A stretch of 64,000 bases of DNA. Source: an uncultured Flammeovirgaceae bacterium. Lineage in GTDB: Bacteria; Bacteroidota; Bacteroidia; Cytophagales; Cyclobacteriaceae. Positions 17,170-25,109 of the stretch are shown piece by piece. The notes under the pieces were generated by a model. It made no database searches and was not told where the DNA came from. It worked only from the letters and a program-made list of their open reading frames with translations. Each line of letters begins with the position of its first letter. Position 1 is the first letter of the stretch. The DNA lies in assembly GCA_937883755.1 (NCBI GenBank), contig CAKZYA010000016.1, forward strand, positions 54,399 through 118,398, given 5' to 3'. A program made the translations under genes and the position numbers.

Positions 17170-18234
17170 ATGTCCAATTTTTCGAGCTATCAGTCTGTAA
17201 TCTATGATCCTGGAGGATTCTCTCTGAGAAAGTTTGTGCTGGGCGGTTGTTTGTTCGGCCTTCTTTTCCCAACAGGAGCTATCATTCTAGATATCTTTTT
17301 AAATAACCTGACCTTAAGCATAGCCTCTCTTGTTTATATCCACATCAATAATCCTATACATTATGTGGTGGATACGGCTCCTATAGTGTTAGCGATGACG
17401 ACTTTCGTGATAGGACGAATGGTACAACAACAGGAGAGACTAGCCCGTCAACACATCGTAGATAGTGAAAAAAAGCTGTATGAAATATTACAGCACAACC
17501 CCGATGCTATCTTCCTAGTCCGCACCAACGATTCCTTCATTGAGCAGTACAATCGTATGGCTCTGCAAATATGCGACATCGAAAAAGAAAGTGACTTAAA
17601 TACGTATGCCCCATTGTTCTTTACTTCACTTAGCAAATCGCTATCCATTTTAACCCAATTAAAGTCAGAAGGAGATACGTTTGTAACGGTAGAGCCTATC
17701 ACTACTGCAAAAGGGCGAGCATTTTGGGGACAGATCTCAGTATATGTGTTTTCAATTCATAACTACCAGTATCAGCTTATTAGAATTACAGACATTAGCC
17801 CATCCAAGCAACGAGAATTAGAATTGGAGAAAATAAAAGTTGATTTGCAACAGCATAGTGAGGAGCTTGAGTCAGCCAATGAAGAAATAACTGCTATTAA
17901 CAATAATCTGGAGTACATGATCAAGGAACGTACGAATCTATTAAGCCGCCGGAATGACCAGCTTAAGGAGTATGCGTTTCTAAACGCTCATAAAATTAGG
18001 GGACCGCTCACTCGTATTATGGGTTCAGCTTATGCATTAGAGCACGCCAGTCACGAAAAAGAATACCGAGAATTTATCCATTATGTTGTAGCATCAGCGA
18101 AAGAGCTAGATCATGTCGTTCATCAAATTGCTAAAACACTCAATGTAGCTAATGATGAACAGATAGAGGAAATGCTTAATGAAATACCTTACCCCTCTTC
18201 TCAGATTGAAGAAGAGGGCGAGAACGAAAAATAA
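17170..18234 (+). CDS. membrane PAS protein with histidine-kinase DHp helix but no ATPase domain
   Basis: 354 residues. Two hydrophobic segments (about 22-46 and 65-84) form an N-terminal membrane anchor. A PAS domain spans about 100-212 (ILQHNPDAIFLVRTN...; YQLIRITDIS). A long coiled coil (about 213-265) then leads to an H-box-like helix, YAFLNAHKIRGPLTRIMG, with His274 in the phospho-acceptor position. After a second helix the protein ends at residue 354, so the N, G1, F and G2 boxes of a catalytic HATPase domain are absent. It may be phosphorylated in trans by another kinase, or be a signalling adaptor. The frame ends in a normal stop and no ATPase-coding remnant follows before the convergent gene. 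Confidence 0.8.
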   Translation: MSNFSSYQSVIYDPGGFSLRKFVLGGCLFGLLFPTGAIILDIFLNNLTLSIASLVYIHINNPIHYVVDTAPIVLAMTTFVIGRMVQQQERLARQHIVDSEKKLYEILQHNPDAIFLVRTNDSFIEQYNRMALQICDIEKESDLNTYAPLFFTSLSKSLSILTQLKSEGDTFVTVEPITTAKGRAFWGQISVYVFSIHNYQYQLIRITDISPSKQRELELEKIKVDLQQHSEELESANEEITAINNNLEYMIKERTNLLSRRNDQLKEYAFLNAHKIRGPLTRIMGSAYALEHASHEKEYREFIHYVVASAKELDHVVHQIAKTLNVANDEQIEEMLNEIPYPSSQIEEEGENEK

Positions 18235-18313
18235 GTAGAAAGCCTAATATCAGCTGGTCGCGATTAATACTACATTTTACTTTATAGCTCGCCTACCTAC
18301 TCTTACACAAATC

Positions 18314-18913
18314 TCAGTTTTCTGCGAACTCTTCCAGTAAATTCTCCATTGCACTTATCCGAGCCTGGTAAAGATGCTTGATATAGAAGTGGATGCCCAA
18401 CAAGCAGCCAACAACAAACACGGTAGTTCCTATTAGAAAAGCAGTTGGATAAGTATCTACAAGTATGTTCAAGCCTGAGCTCGAATCTGACTCATTTTTC
18501 GCGGCTAAATACCCAACCGGAAAACCTAATAATCCACTTGCCCAACAAATAATTTTATAGTGGTGGACATAAGATTTTAAGAAGCGTAGAGATCGTTGCA
18601 GATACGTTTGCAAATTATCTTCGTAATGGATATTGTCAAATTGCTGCAGCGACCGCTGATAGAAGTAGATCAAATAACCAAAAAATATAGCCAAAGGAAT
18701 GGTTATCATAAGATAATCTGGCAGCCACAGTATCCCCAAAACGGTTGCAAATAGCACTGGCCAGGTAAGCATATACTCACTCTTAATTACCTGACGGAAT
18801 TTTGCCAACTCGTCGGAAGAGCGATGGCTAATGGCTGCTTCTAGTTCAGACTGACTGACTGACTCTGTTTCTTGTACTGAAGCCTTACGCCACAGAGCTT
18901 GTAGTTCGTCCAT
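18314..18913 (-). CDS. membrane protein, likely anti-sigma or sigma-associated factor
   Basis: 199 residues beginning MDELQALWRKA. A soluble N-terminal part (1-45) precedes two closely spaced helices (about 47-86), a charged loop and two more helices (about 123-140 and 156-178). No domain I recognise. It overlaps the sigma factor gene by 29 bp and is downstream of it, the standard position for an anti-sigma factor, and the N-terminal cytosolic segment would be the sigma-binding part. Assignment rests on position only. Confidence 0.6.
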   Translation of the reverse strand: MDELQALWRKASVQETESVSQSELEAAISHRSSDELAKFRQVIKSEYMLTWPVLFATVLGILWLPDYLMITIPLAIFFGYLIYFYQRSLQQFDNIHYEDNLQTYLQRSLRFLKSYVHHYKIICWASGLLGFPVGYLAAKNESDSSSGLNILVDTYPTAFLIGTTVFVVGCLLGIHFYIKHLYQARISAMENLLEEFAEN

Positions 18914-19397
18914 GAATCAGTTTATTTAATTGTTTTTTAATCCGGTTAATACGCACTCCGACATTACTCTGGCTTATTCCCAAAATCGCAGCCATTTCAT
19001 CGTAACTTCGTTCTTCTAAATAGAGTAAGATAATTGCCCGGTCGAGTTCTTTAAGTTGGCGGATAGCAGCGTATAATTGTTGAATCTGTTCTTCTTCGGT
19101 AGAATCGTAGGGTTCATCGGCCCAAAGCTGGGCAGCTTCTGCGTTAATAGCGGTGCTGTCAACCCGCCGCTTCCTTAGCTTTAGCTGCGATAAGCAGACA
19201 TTTAACGCTACCCGGTATACCCAAGTAGATGCTTTAGACTCTCCCCGAAATGAGCCAAACGATTTCCATAACTGAAGAACGACCTCTTGAAAATAATCAT
19301 GAAAATCAGTTGGATTATCCGTATACAGCCGACATACCTTACGGATCACCGAAGTATTTTCGTTCAAAAAGGATAGAAATTTCTGCGTCTGCGGCAT
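18885..19397 (-). CDS. ECF RNA polymerase sigma factor
   Basis: 170 residues, typical of ECF sigma-70. Region 2 (about 20-85) contains DFHDYFQEVVLQLWKSFGSF and ASTWVYRVALNVCLSQLKLRKRR. Region 4 (about 108-160) contains LDRAIILLYLEERSYDEMAAILGIS followed by a recognition helix, NVGVRINRIKKQL. It directs RNA polymerase to stress or envelope promoters. The downstream overlapping membrane-protein gene is the probable anti-sigma partner. Confidence 0.93.
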   Translation of the reverse strand: MPQTQKFLSFLNENTSVIRKVCRLYTDNPTDFHDYFQEVVLQLWKSFGSFRGESKASTWVYRVALNVCLSQLKLRKRRVDSTAINAEAAQLWADEPYDSTEEEQIQQLYAAIRQLKELDRAIILLYLEERSYDEMAAILGISQSNVGVRINRIKKQLNKLIHGRTTSSVA

Positions 19398-19605
19398 ACT
19401 TTCTCAATTTACGCCCAGTTAGTTAGCCATTGTACTCGTTTCTTACAAAATAGGGTGGATTTTTTTTACACTCGAGCTTAAGTTACCTCAGAAACGCAAG
19501 CGGCAGCATAAGAGAAATAGACGCAATCGCATCTGTACAGATACTAGCAGTCTCAGAAAAAATAAAGTGAGATTTGCACCGTACCACGGCGGCTCTGAAC
19601 CTAAC

Positions 19606-20007
19606 CTAACTCATTTGTTCGGAGATATTGTTAGAGATTTCGTGGAGGATGACCGGCATTTTAACGAGATCCCGAAAATCTTCGCCCGATTCTTTCATAT
19701 CATCATCTTCAGTTTCAAAATACCAATGTACTTCAACCTGAGTACTTTGATCGTGGAGTTTTTCCAGCCGTCGAAAAATATCAATCAAGCACTTGGAAGA
19801 AGAAGTGTTAAAGTACTCTAGCTTTACGCTAAGAAGAGTAGTCTCATTAGGGGCTTTCTCGTACTCGTCGAGCCATTGCATTACCTGAGAGTAAAAATCT
19901 ACCGAGTTTTCAGGAATTGACCGTCCCTTAATCTCAAAGTTTCCCATCTCCAGATCAAAAAAAATGTCTGGGGTTTTGGTAGTGCGGGGAATATACAGGT
20001 TTGTCAT
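19606..20007 (-). CDS. SiaC-family (DUF1987) regulatory phosphoprotein
   Basis: I begin at ATG 20007, giving 133 residues and starting MTNLYIPRTTKTPD, the conserved family start; the longer frame adds a hydrophobic tail not seen in relatives. The YFNTSS motif places Thr68 where the phospho-acceptor threonine of Pseudomonas SiaC lies. SiaC-type proteins are phosphorylated and dephosphorylated by a kinase and a PP2C phosphatase, and the unphosphorylated form activates a diguanylate cyclase. No SiaA, SiaB or cyclase homologue is nearby, so this is an orphan. Confidence 0.85.
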   Translation of the reverse strand: MTNLYIPRTTKTPDIFFDLEMGNFEIKGRSIPENSVDFYSQVMQWLDEYEKAPNETTLLSVKLEYFNTSSSKCLIDIFRRLEKLHDQSTQVEVHWYFETEDDDMKESGEDFRDLVKMPVILHEISNNISEQMS

Positions 20008-20238
20008 CACTAGCATAAGATAATCAAACAGAAATAAACAAAAACATTGCCATAGCGTAAACACATTACGCTTCATTTCTTTTTAGTGTAAGCTAACTAT
20101 GAAACGTCAACTATAATTTATTTTTTTTGGTAATTTCTGCTCCAAAACCTTTAGGTGCAATTACCGTTTATCCTTTGTCTTAATAATGTTAAATATTTTT
20201 TTGTTAAAAGTTAAACAAAACTCATCAAAAGGTTTTTT

Positions 20239-20649
20239 ATGAATAAAGTTACGGTTTGTCGAAAAGAGCACTTCAATGCCGCTCATCGGCTTTTTAATCC
20301 TGAGTGGACGGACGAACAAAACGAACAAATGTTCGGAAAGTGTAGCCTGCCTAACTATCACGGGCATAATTATGATTTGATTGTGAAAGTAAGTGGTTAC
20401 CCTAATCCTCAGACAGGTTATGTATACGATATGAAAAAACTTAAGGATATCATTCGGGAAGAAGTTACTTCAAGGTTTGATCATAAAAACCTAAACTTGG
20501 ATACTGAAGAATTCCGAAAAGTAAATCCTACGGCTGAAAATATCGCCGTAGTTATATGGAACTTGTTGCGCCCTCGGTTAGAAGAAGAACTAGATTTAAA
20601 AGTTGTATTATTTGAAACTGAACGAAATTTTGTTGAATACCCCTCTTAA
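20239..20649 (+). CDS. 6-pyruvoyl-tetrahydropterin synthase-like enzyme (PTPS/QueD family)
   Basis: 136 residues. Zinc ligands are His16 (AAHRL), His41 and His43 (HGHNY). The catalytic Cys35 sits in CSLPNYHGHNY, a C-x5-HGHNY spacing as in animal PTPS rather than the C-x3-HGH of QueD. DHKNLNLD (81-88), TAENIAVVIW (98-107) and the FETERN end with Glu126 also match the animal-type enzyme closely. The reaction would convert 7,8-dihydroneopterin triphosphate to 6-pyruvoyl-tetrahydropterin. It lies 13 bp before folE, the enzyme that makes its substrate. A queuosine role (6-carboxy-tetrahydropterin) cannot be fully excluded, but I see no queC, queE or queF here. Confidence 0.9.
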   Translation: MNKVTVCRKEHFNAAHRLFNPEWTDEQNEQMFGKCSLPNYHGHNYDLIVKVSGYPNPQTGYVYDMKKLKDIIREEVTSRFDHKNLNLDTEEFRKVNPTAENIAVVIWNLLRPRLEEELDLKVVLFETERNFVEYPS

Positions 20650-20662
20650 TTAATAAATACTA

Positions 20663-21394
20663 ATGATTAAAGATTCTGCGCAAAGTAATAATGGAGCTCA
20701 TCTAAATGGGCACAGTAATAATGGTCATCAACTCGCTGATGAAATAGGTGAAAATCATGTAGGCACTTCTTATGATACCCCACTACGACCTGATGCTTTT
20801 GAAAAGGACGATGACCTGAAAATTGAATTGATTGCCAAGCATTTTAAAGAAATTATGCTAATTCTCGGGTTGGATCTAGAAGATGACAGCCTAAAGGGAA
20901 CCCCGGGTCGGGTAGCTAAAATGTACGTACAAGAAATATTCAGTGGGTTGAAGCCCGAGAATAAGCCCAGCATCACCTTGTTTGAAAACAAGTATAAGTA
21001 CAATGAAATGCTGGTAGAGAAAAATATTACATTTTATTCCAACTGCGAACACCATTTTGTCCCTATCCACGGTAAAGCTCATGTGGCTTACATTTCTAAT
21101 GGTAATGTGATTGGCCTGTCTAAGATTAATCGGATTGTACAATACTATGCCAAGCGACCGCAGGTGCAGGAGCGTATGACAATGCAGATCGCCAATGAAC
21201 TTAAAGAAGTGCTTCAAACTGATGACGTGGCAGTATTAGTTGATGCAACCCATCTGTGCGTTTCGTCCCGAGGGGTGCAAGATGTCAATAGCCAAACGGT
21301 GACTTCGCACTATTGTGGTATTTTTCAGGAAGATGAATCCAAAAGAAAAGAATTTATAAACTACATAAGTTTAAACAGTAAGAATGAAATTTAG
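20663..21394 (+). CDS. folE: GTP cyclohydrolase I
   Basis: 243 residues. The core (about 50-230) has every family landmark: GTPGRVAKMY (79-88), zinc ligands Cys128 and His131 (NCEHHFVP) and Cys199 (ATHLCVSSRG), IGLSKINRIVQYYAKRPQVQERMT and TVTSHYCG. It opens GTP to 7,8-dihydroneopterin triphosphate, the first step of folate or biopterin synthesis. The N-terminal 45 residues form an unusual Asn/Gly/His-rich extension (NNGAHLNGHSNNGHQ). Its 3' end overlaps the start of the dehydrogenase gene by 11 bp, so the three pterin genes form one operon. Confidence 0.95.
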   Translation: MIKDSAQSNNGAHLNGHSNNGHQLADEIGENHVGTSYDTPLRPDAFEKDDDLKIELIAKHFKEIMLILGLDLEDDSLKGTPGRVAKMYVQEIFSGLKPENKPSITLFENKYKYNEMLVEKNITFYSNCEHHFVPIHGKAHVAYISNGNVIGLSKINRIVQYYAKRPQVQERMTMQIANELKEVLQTDDVAVLVDATHLCVSSRGVQDVNSQTVTSHYCGIFQEDESKRKEFINYISLNSKNEI

Positions 21395-22094
21395 GGGAAA
21401 GAATATTTTGATAATTGGTGGAACCTCAGGCATCGGTAAGTCCACATTAGAAACATTACTAGAAGAAGGGGCATCAGTAATCGTGGCTTCTCGCCAGGAG
21501 CCACCTGCTCATGATAACGTTACGCACATTTCCTTAGATGTGCTAAATATGACTGACGAACTAGATACCTTGCCCGACCAACTACATGGTGTAGTGTATA
21601 CTCCTGGAACTATTACCCTTAAACCATTCCAGTCACTAAAGCCAGCTGATTTTCAGAAGGAAATAGAGTTAAATGCAATTGGTGCTGTAAAGGTAATTCA
21701 GGCAGCTCTAAAAAGTCTGAGGGCTGCGAAAGGAGCTAGTATCGTATTGTTTAGCACAGTAGCCGTGAAGGTCGGTCTTAACTTTCATACGGCAGTAGCC
21801 ATGGCTAAGGGAGCCGTGGAAGGGTTAGGGCGATCGTTAGCGGCAGAGCTGGCTAACAAACATATTCGGGTTAATGTAGTAGCTCCCTCACTAACCGATA
21901 CGCCTTTAGCAGAAAACTTGCTCTCTACCGAAGAGAAAAAAGAGGCTTCTAATAAACGGCATCCCCTCGGACGATACGGTAAGCCCCAAGATGTTGCCCA
22001 AGCCGTAACCTATCTGCTTTCTGATGATAGTAGCTGGGTAACTGGTCAGGTCTTCCATGTAGATGGAGGACTCTCAGCAGTCAAACATCTCTAA
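21384..22094 (+). CDS. short-chain dehydrogenase/reductase lacking the catalytic tyrosine
   Basis: 236 residues with a clear SDR fold: GGTSGIG cofactor loop (12-18), Asn97 (LNAIGA), Ser124 (LFSTVAV) and C-terminal GQVFHVDGG. The active-site YxxxK motif reads V138-AMA-K142, so lysine is kept and the general-acid tyrosine is replaced by valine. The segment FHTAVAMAKGAVEGL resembles a Tyr-less SDR subfamily I recall from other bacteria, so this is probably not a sequencing error. By position it could be the sepiapterin-reductase-like last step of tetrahydrobiopterin synthesis, but the lost tyrosine makes a standard carbonyl reduction doubtful. Overlaps folE. Confidence 0.88.
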   Translation: MKFRGKNILIIGGTSGIGKSTLETLLEEGASVIVASRQEPPAHDNVTHISLDVLNMTDELDTLPDQLHGVVYTPGTITLKPFQSLKPADFQKEIELNAIGAVKVIQAALKSLRAAKGASIVLFSTVAVKVGLNFHTAVAMAKGAVEGLGRSLAAELANKHIRVNVVAPSLTDTPLAENLLSTEEKKEASNKRHPLGRYGKPQDVAQAVTYLLSDDSSWVTGQVFHVDGGLSAVKHL

Positions 22095-22300
22095 GTACTG
22101 GCATAGAATCCGTTAAATTATATTGCAATCAGTTAGCATGCCCGTCAACTAAGGAGCGATTTTTGTTTAATATTACCTAAACAAAACAAAACTTTAGCGA
22201 CCTACAATCTGTTATTATGTTATTCATAGGCATTTCACTGCTCTTACCCAGGCGATGAAGAAATATTGAAAATGATATGGGTACATAGGAAAATACTGAA

Positions 22301-22576
22301 ATGGCAGATTTAATGAAAAATCCCCCCGAAGCATACTTAATCTTCAAGGAAGAGCTTAGGAAAGCTGAGATTGAAAAAGAACGGTTAAAGAAAGAATATC
22401 AGGATAAACTTCGGAACATGGATGTGGAACTTTCGTACCTTAAAGAGCAAATTTCTTCTCAGCAGCAAATGATGAAAACAACTTTAAATTATGCTAGCCG
22501 TTTAGAAAATGAGATAAATGGCTTACAAAAAACAATTGAAGAAGATAAAAATCGAAGGAAAGGAAGTTTTCATTAA
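22301..22576 (+). CDS. small coiled-coil hypothetical protein
   Basis: 91 residues, highly charged, and helical almost throughout, with heptad-like Leu/Ile spacing (for example KEELRKAEIEKERLKKEY and YASRLENEINGLQKTIEED). No signal peptide, membrane segment or known domain. It begins 206 bp after the pterin operon and ends 24 bp before the next gene, with which it is probably co-transcribed. A scaffold or partner role is conceivable. Confidence 0.6.
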   Translation: MADLMKNPPEAYLIFKEELRKAEIEKERLKKEYQDKLRNMDVELSYLKEQISSQQQMMKTTLNYASRLENEINGLQKTIEEDKNRRKGSFH

Positions 22577-22600
22577 TTTTAGGGTGACAATTTTTTATTC

Positions 22601-23050
22601 ATGAAAGATTCTACTTTGACTCAATTACCTGAACTTGCTCAGTTTGAAGACTTCTTTGATGCTAGGTTTGCTAGGGTAGCATACCACGAAAAATCAGGTA
22701 TTATCATCTGTGAGCTTAAATCAGAATATGTACCCATCGAGCATTTCAAAGATATATTCTTGAGAATTTCAGAGTTGGTTGGAAAGGGTATTAACCAGAA
22801 GTTTATTTTCGATAAGCGTGCGCTTCGGGCATTCCATCAGCCTTCTATGGAATGGTATTTTATCGTGTGGAAGAAAGATATGTACCAACACGGATTAAGT
22901 GTACATCGTAAGATACTTCCTGATGAACCATGGTTCCGAAAATCGGTAGAAATTGCAAAAAGTCAGATTATTCAAAATTATCCTGATAACATCGTTGATA
23001 AGCTAGACATCCGCTACTGTGGTTCAATTGAGGAGGCGATAGAAGTGTAG
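22601..23050 (+). CDS. conserved hypothetical protein, possibly STAS/SpoIIAA-like
   Basis: 149 residues, soluble. The alternating strand/helix pattern (RVAYHEKSGIIICELKSEYVPIEHFKDIFLRISELV, then KFIFDKRALRAF) resembles a SpoIIAA-like or STAS-like small alpha/beta protein, but I cannot confirm a family. It ends 2 bp before the flavin reductase-like gene, so the two are probably translated from one mRNA. Function unknown. Confidence 0.65.
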   Translation: MKDSTLTQLPELAQFEDFFDARFARVAYHEKSGIIICELKSEYVPIEHFKDIFLRISELVGKGINQKFIFDKRALRAFHQPSMEWYFIVWKKDMYQHGLSVHRKILPDEPWFRKSVEIAKSQIIQNYPDNIVDKLDIRYCGSIEEAIEV

Positions 23051-23052
23051 TA

Positions 23053-23700
23053 ATGAGTCAAAAAGCTTTTTCTCGCTTAGATATTGATGGTCTTGAGAAA
23101 CGCTTCCGTACTAACCTAATCAATTCGCTAACCGGATTTAAAAGTGTTTCCCTGATAGCAACCGCTTCTTTAGAAGGAACCACCAATCTATCAATCTTTT
23201 CTCAAATCATTCATGTGGGGGCTAATCCACCGCTAGTTGGTGTTTTATTTCGTCCTCATACCGTGCCCCGGCATACGCTAGAAAATATTCTGGCAACTCA
23301 GCATTTTACGATCAATCATATTCGCGATAGTTTTGTGGTTAAGGCTCACCACACCAGTGCCCGTTGGGACCAATCGGAGTTTGAAGCTTGTGAATTAACA
23401 CCGGAGTATGATAAGGAAGTTTCTGCCCCTTTTGTAGCTGAAGCCTCAGTCAAGATAGGTTTATCTTATGTAGAACATTACACGTTGAAATGTAACGAAA
23501 CGGTATTCCTGGTTGGGGAGATCCAGAAAATTTTACTGCCAGACGATTCACTGGGCTCAGATGGTTTTATAGATCTAGTGAAGGCAGGCACAATGACTTG
23601 TAGTGGTTTAGACGCTTACCATAAGGTGCAAGAGCCCACTCGCTTCGCTTACGCTAAGCCTAATCAGCCTCTGGAGCGTATTGATAAAGGGGTTAACTAA
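23053..23700 (+). CDS. flavin reductase-like FMN-binding split-barrel protein
   Basis: 215 residues. The FMN-binding split-barrel core is seen in KSVSLIATASLEGTTNLSIFSQIIHVGANPPLVGVLFRP and in TLENILATQHFTINHI. The remainder (SVKIGLSYVEHYTLKCNETVFLVGEIQKI) continues the barrel. Members bind FMN and use NAD(P)H to reduce flavin, or act as flavoprotein oxidoreductases. Proximity to pterin genes and to an ORF 2 bp upstream may indicate a flavin/pterin-dependent process. Confidence 0.85.
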   Translation: MSQKAFSRLDIDGLEKRFRTNLINSLTGFKSVSLIATASLEGTTNLSIFSQIIHVGANPPLVGVLFRPHTVPRHTLENILATQHFTINHIRDSFVVKAHHTSARWDQSEFEACELTPEYDKEVSAPFVAEASVKIGLSYVEHYTLKCNETVFLVGEIQKILLPDDSLGSDGFIDLVKAGTMTCSGLDAYHKVQEPTRFAYAKPNQPLERIDKGVN

Positions 23701-23733
23701 AACATTTTCTTCTGCCGCTTGTCGTAAGGTAGA

Positions 23734-24768
23734 ATGAAGTCTCTGATAGAATTTACTAACGAAGGACTATACTGCCCACCTGCCGATATTTACATTGATC
23801 CGTGGCGCCCGGTTAAGAAAGCTATTGTCACTCATGCTCACTCCGACCACGCTCGCTGGGGAATGAAGCACTATCTAGCCCACCATGACTCCGAGAATAT
23901 TTTGCGGCTGAGGCTAGGTCAAGATATTTCTCTGGAAACGTTAGCTTACAATCAGGTGATTGATATTGCCGGAGTGAAAGTTTCGTTGCATCCGGCAGGT
24001 CATATATACGGTTCATCGCAAGTTCGCCTAGAACATAAGGGACAGGTTTGGGTGATTTCGGGAGATTATAAACTAGAAGACGATGGTTTTAGCGGACAGT
24101 TTGAGCCAGTTCGTTGTCATTCGTTTGTAACGGAATCTACCTTCGGACTACCGATTTATTCCTGGAAGCCACAGCCTTCTGTAATGGAAGAAATTCATCA
24201 GTGGTGGCAGAATAATCAATCTCAGCAGAAAGCGTCTCTACTTATTGCTTACTCTTTGGGAAAAGCCCAGCGGATTGTTCACCAACTCGATCGTTCTATC
24301 GGTCCAGTGTATCTGCATGGTGCAGTTTTTAACGTCCACAATGCCTTAATAGCTGGCGGAGCTGCTTTACCCGAATTACCGAAAGTCACCTCTGATGTTT
24401 CTAAAGAAGATCTCCGCAAGTCATTAATCATTGCTCCCTCATCAGCACTGAATGGCCCTTGGGTCAATCGCTTTAAGCCGTTCAGTACTGGAGTAGCCTC
24501 AGGTTGGATGATGGTACGGGGAGCCAAACGCCGTCGGGCGGCTGATCGGGGCTTCGTTTTATCCGATCATGCTGATTGGCAGGGACTGAATCAGGCAGTA
24601 GCAGCGACTGGAGCCGATAGCGTATATGTAACTCATGGGTTTACTTCCGTATTTAGCCGATGGTTGCAAGAACAGGGCAAGCAGGCTTATGAGGTAGAGA
24701 CACTCTATGCTGGAGAGTTGGAGGAAAATGTAGAAGCTTCGGCAAATGTAGTCCCAGAAAGTAAATAA
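23734..24768 (+). CDS. ligase-associated DNA exonuclease (metallo-beta-lactamase/beta-CASP)
   Basis: 344 residues. The metal-binding motif HAHSDH lies at 34-39, further ligands at HPAGHIYGSSQV and SGDYK, and beta-CASP features downstream (AYSLGKAQRI; VLSDHADW; VYVTHG). This matches the family usually encoded with an ATP-dependent DNA ligase and an Lhr-type helicase in a bacterial end-repair operon. Neither partner is in this window downstream or upstream. The gene follows the flavin reductase-like gene by 33 bp. Confidence 0.9.
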   Translation: MKSLIEFTNEGLYCPPADIYIDPWRPVKKAIVTHAHSDHARWGMKHYLAHHDSENILRLRLGQDISLETLAYNQVIDIAGVKVSLHPAGHIYGSSQVRLEHKGQVWVISGDYKLEDDGFSGQFEPVRCHSFVTESTFGLPIYSWKPQPSVMEEIHQWWQNNQSQQKASLLIAYSLGKAQRIVHQLDRSIGPVYLHGAVFNVHNALIAGGAALPELPKVTSDVSKEDLRKSLIIAPSSALNGPWVNRFKPFSTGVASGWMMVRGAKRRRAADRGFVLSDHADWQGLNQAVAATGADSVYVTHGFTSVFSRWLQEQGKQAYEVETLYAGELEENVEASANVVPESK

Positions 24769-24789
24769 TAGAGGCTTTAGTAGTTGGAA

Positions 24790-24936
24790 TTAACGAAGTT
24801 TTCGCTTAATGAGAAATACTGCCCCATCTAATAGAGCCGTGAGTAAATAATTTCGAATAGGTCGCACTGTGATAATACGAAAGGCAATTACACTGGCTAC
24901 TATGCTGAGTAATATTCTAAGTAATGAGTTATTCAT
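24790..24936 (-). CDS. possible 48-residue membrane microprotein
   Basis: A complete ATG-to-TAA frame on the minus strand inside the gap between the exonuclease and the pyrophosphatase. The peptide (starting MNNSLLRILLSIVASVIAF) has a hydrophobic first half, a second apolar segment around LLTALLDGAVFLI, and a basic end (KRKLR). That is a sensible small inner-membrane protein. No family recognised and no clear ribosome site, as usual in Bacteroidota. Confidence 0.4.
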   Translation of the reverse strand: MNNSLLRILLSIVASVIAFRIITVRPIRNYLLTALLDGAVFLIKRKLR

Positions 24937-25042
24937 AGTGTGGCTCGTTTGCTAAATAACCCCGCTCTCTTTTGAATTGTTTGGTTTAAAGTCGGCTGTT
25001 CGTCCGATGCAAACAAGCATCACTAACAAAGCTCCGAAAGAG

Positions 25043-25073
25043 TTTTTTATACGAAAAGCAACCCCTATATTTG
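25043..25073 (+). promoter_or_regulatory. candidate Bacteroidota promoter of the membrane pyrophosphatase gene
   Basis: TATATTTG at 25066-25073 fits the TAnnTTTG -7 consensus. A T-rich element at about 25043-25048 lies 17 bp upstream, near the expected -33 position, although it lacks the G of TTTG. The box overlaps the TTG that opens the longer frame, which supports ATG 25110 as the true start. Confidence 0.5.
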
Positions 25074-25109
25074 CACCGCAATTTATCTAGGTATCAAAAA
25101 ATTCAATTT

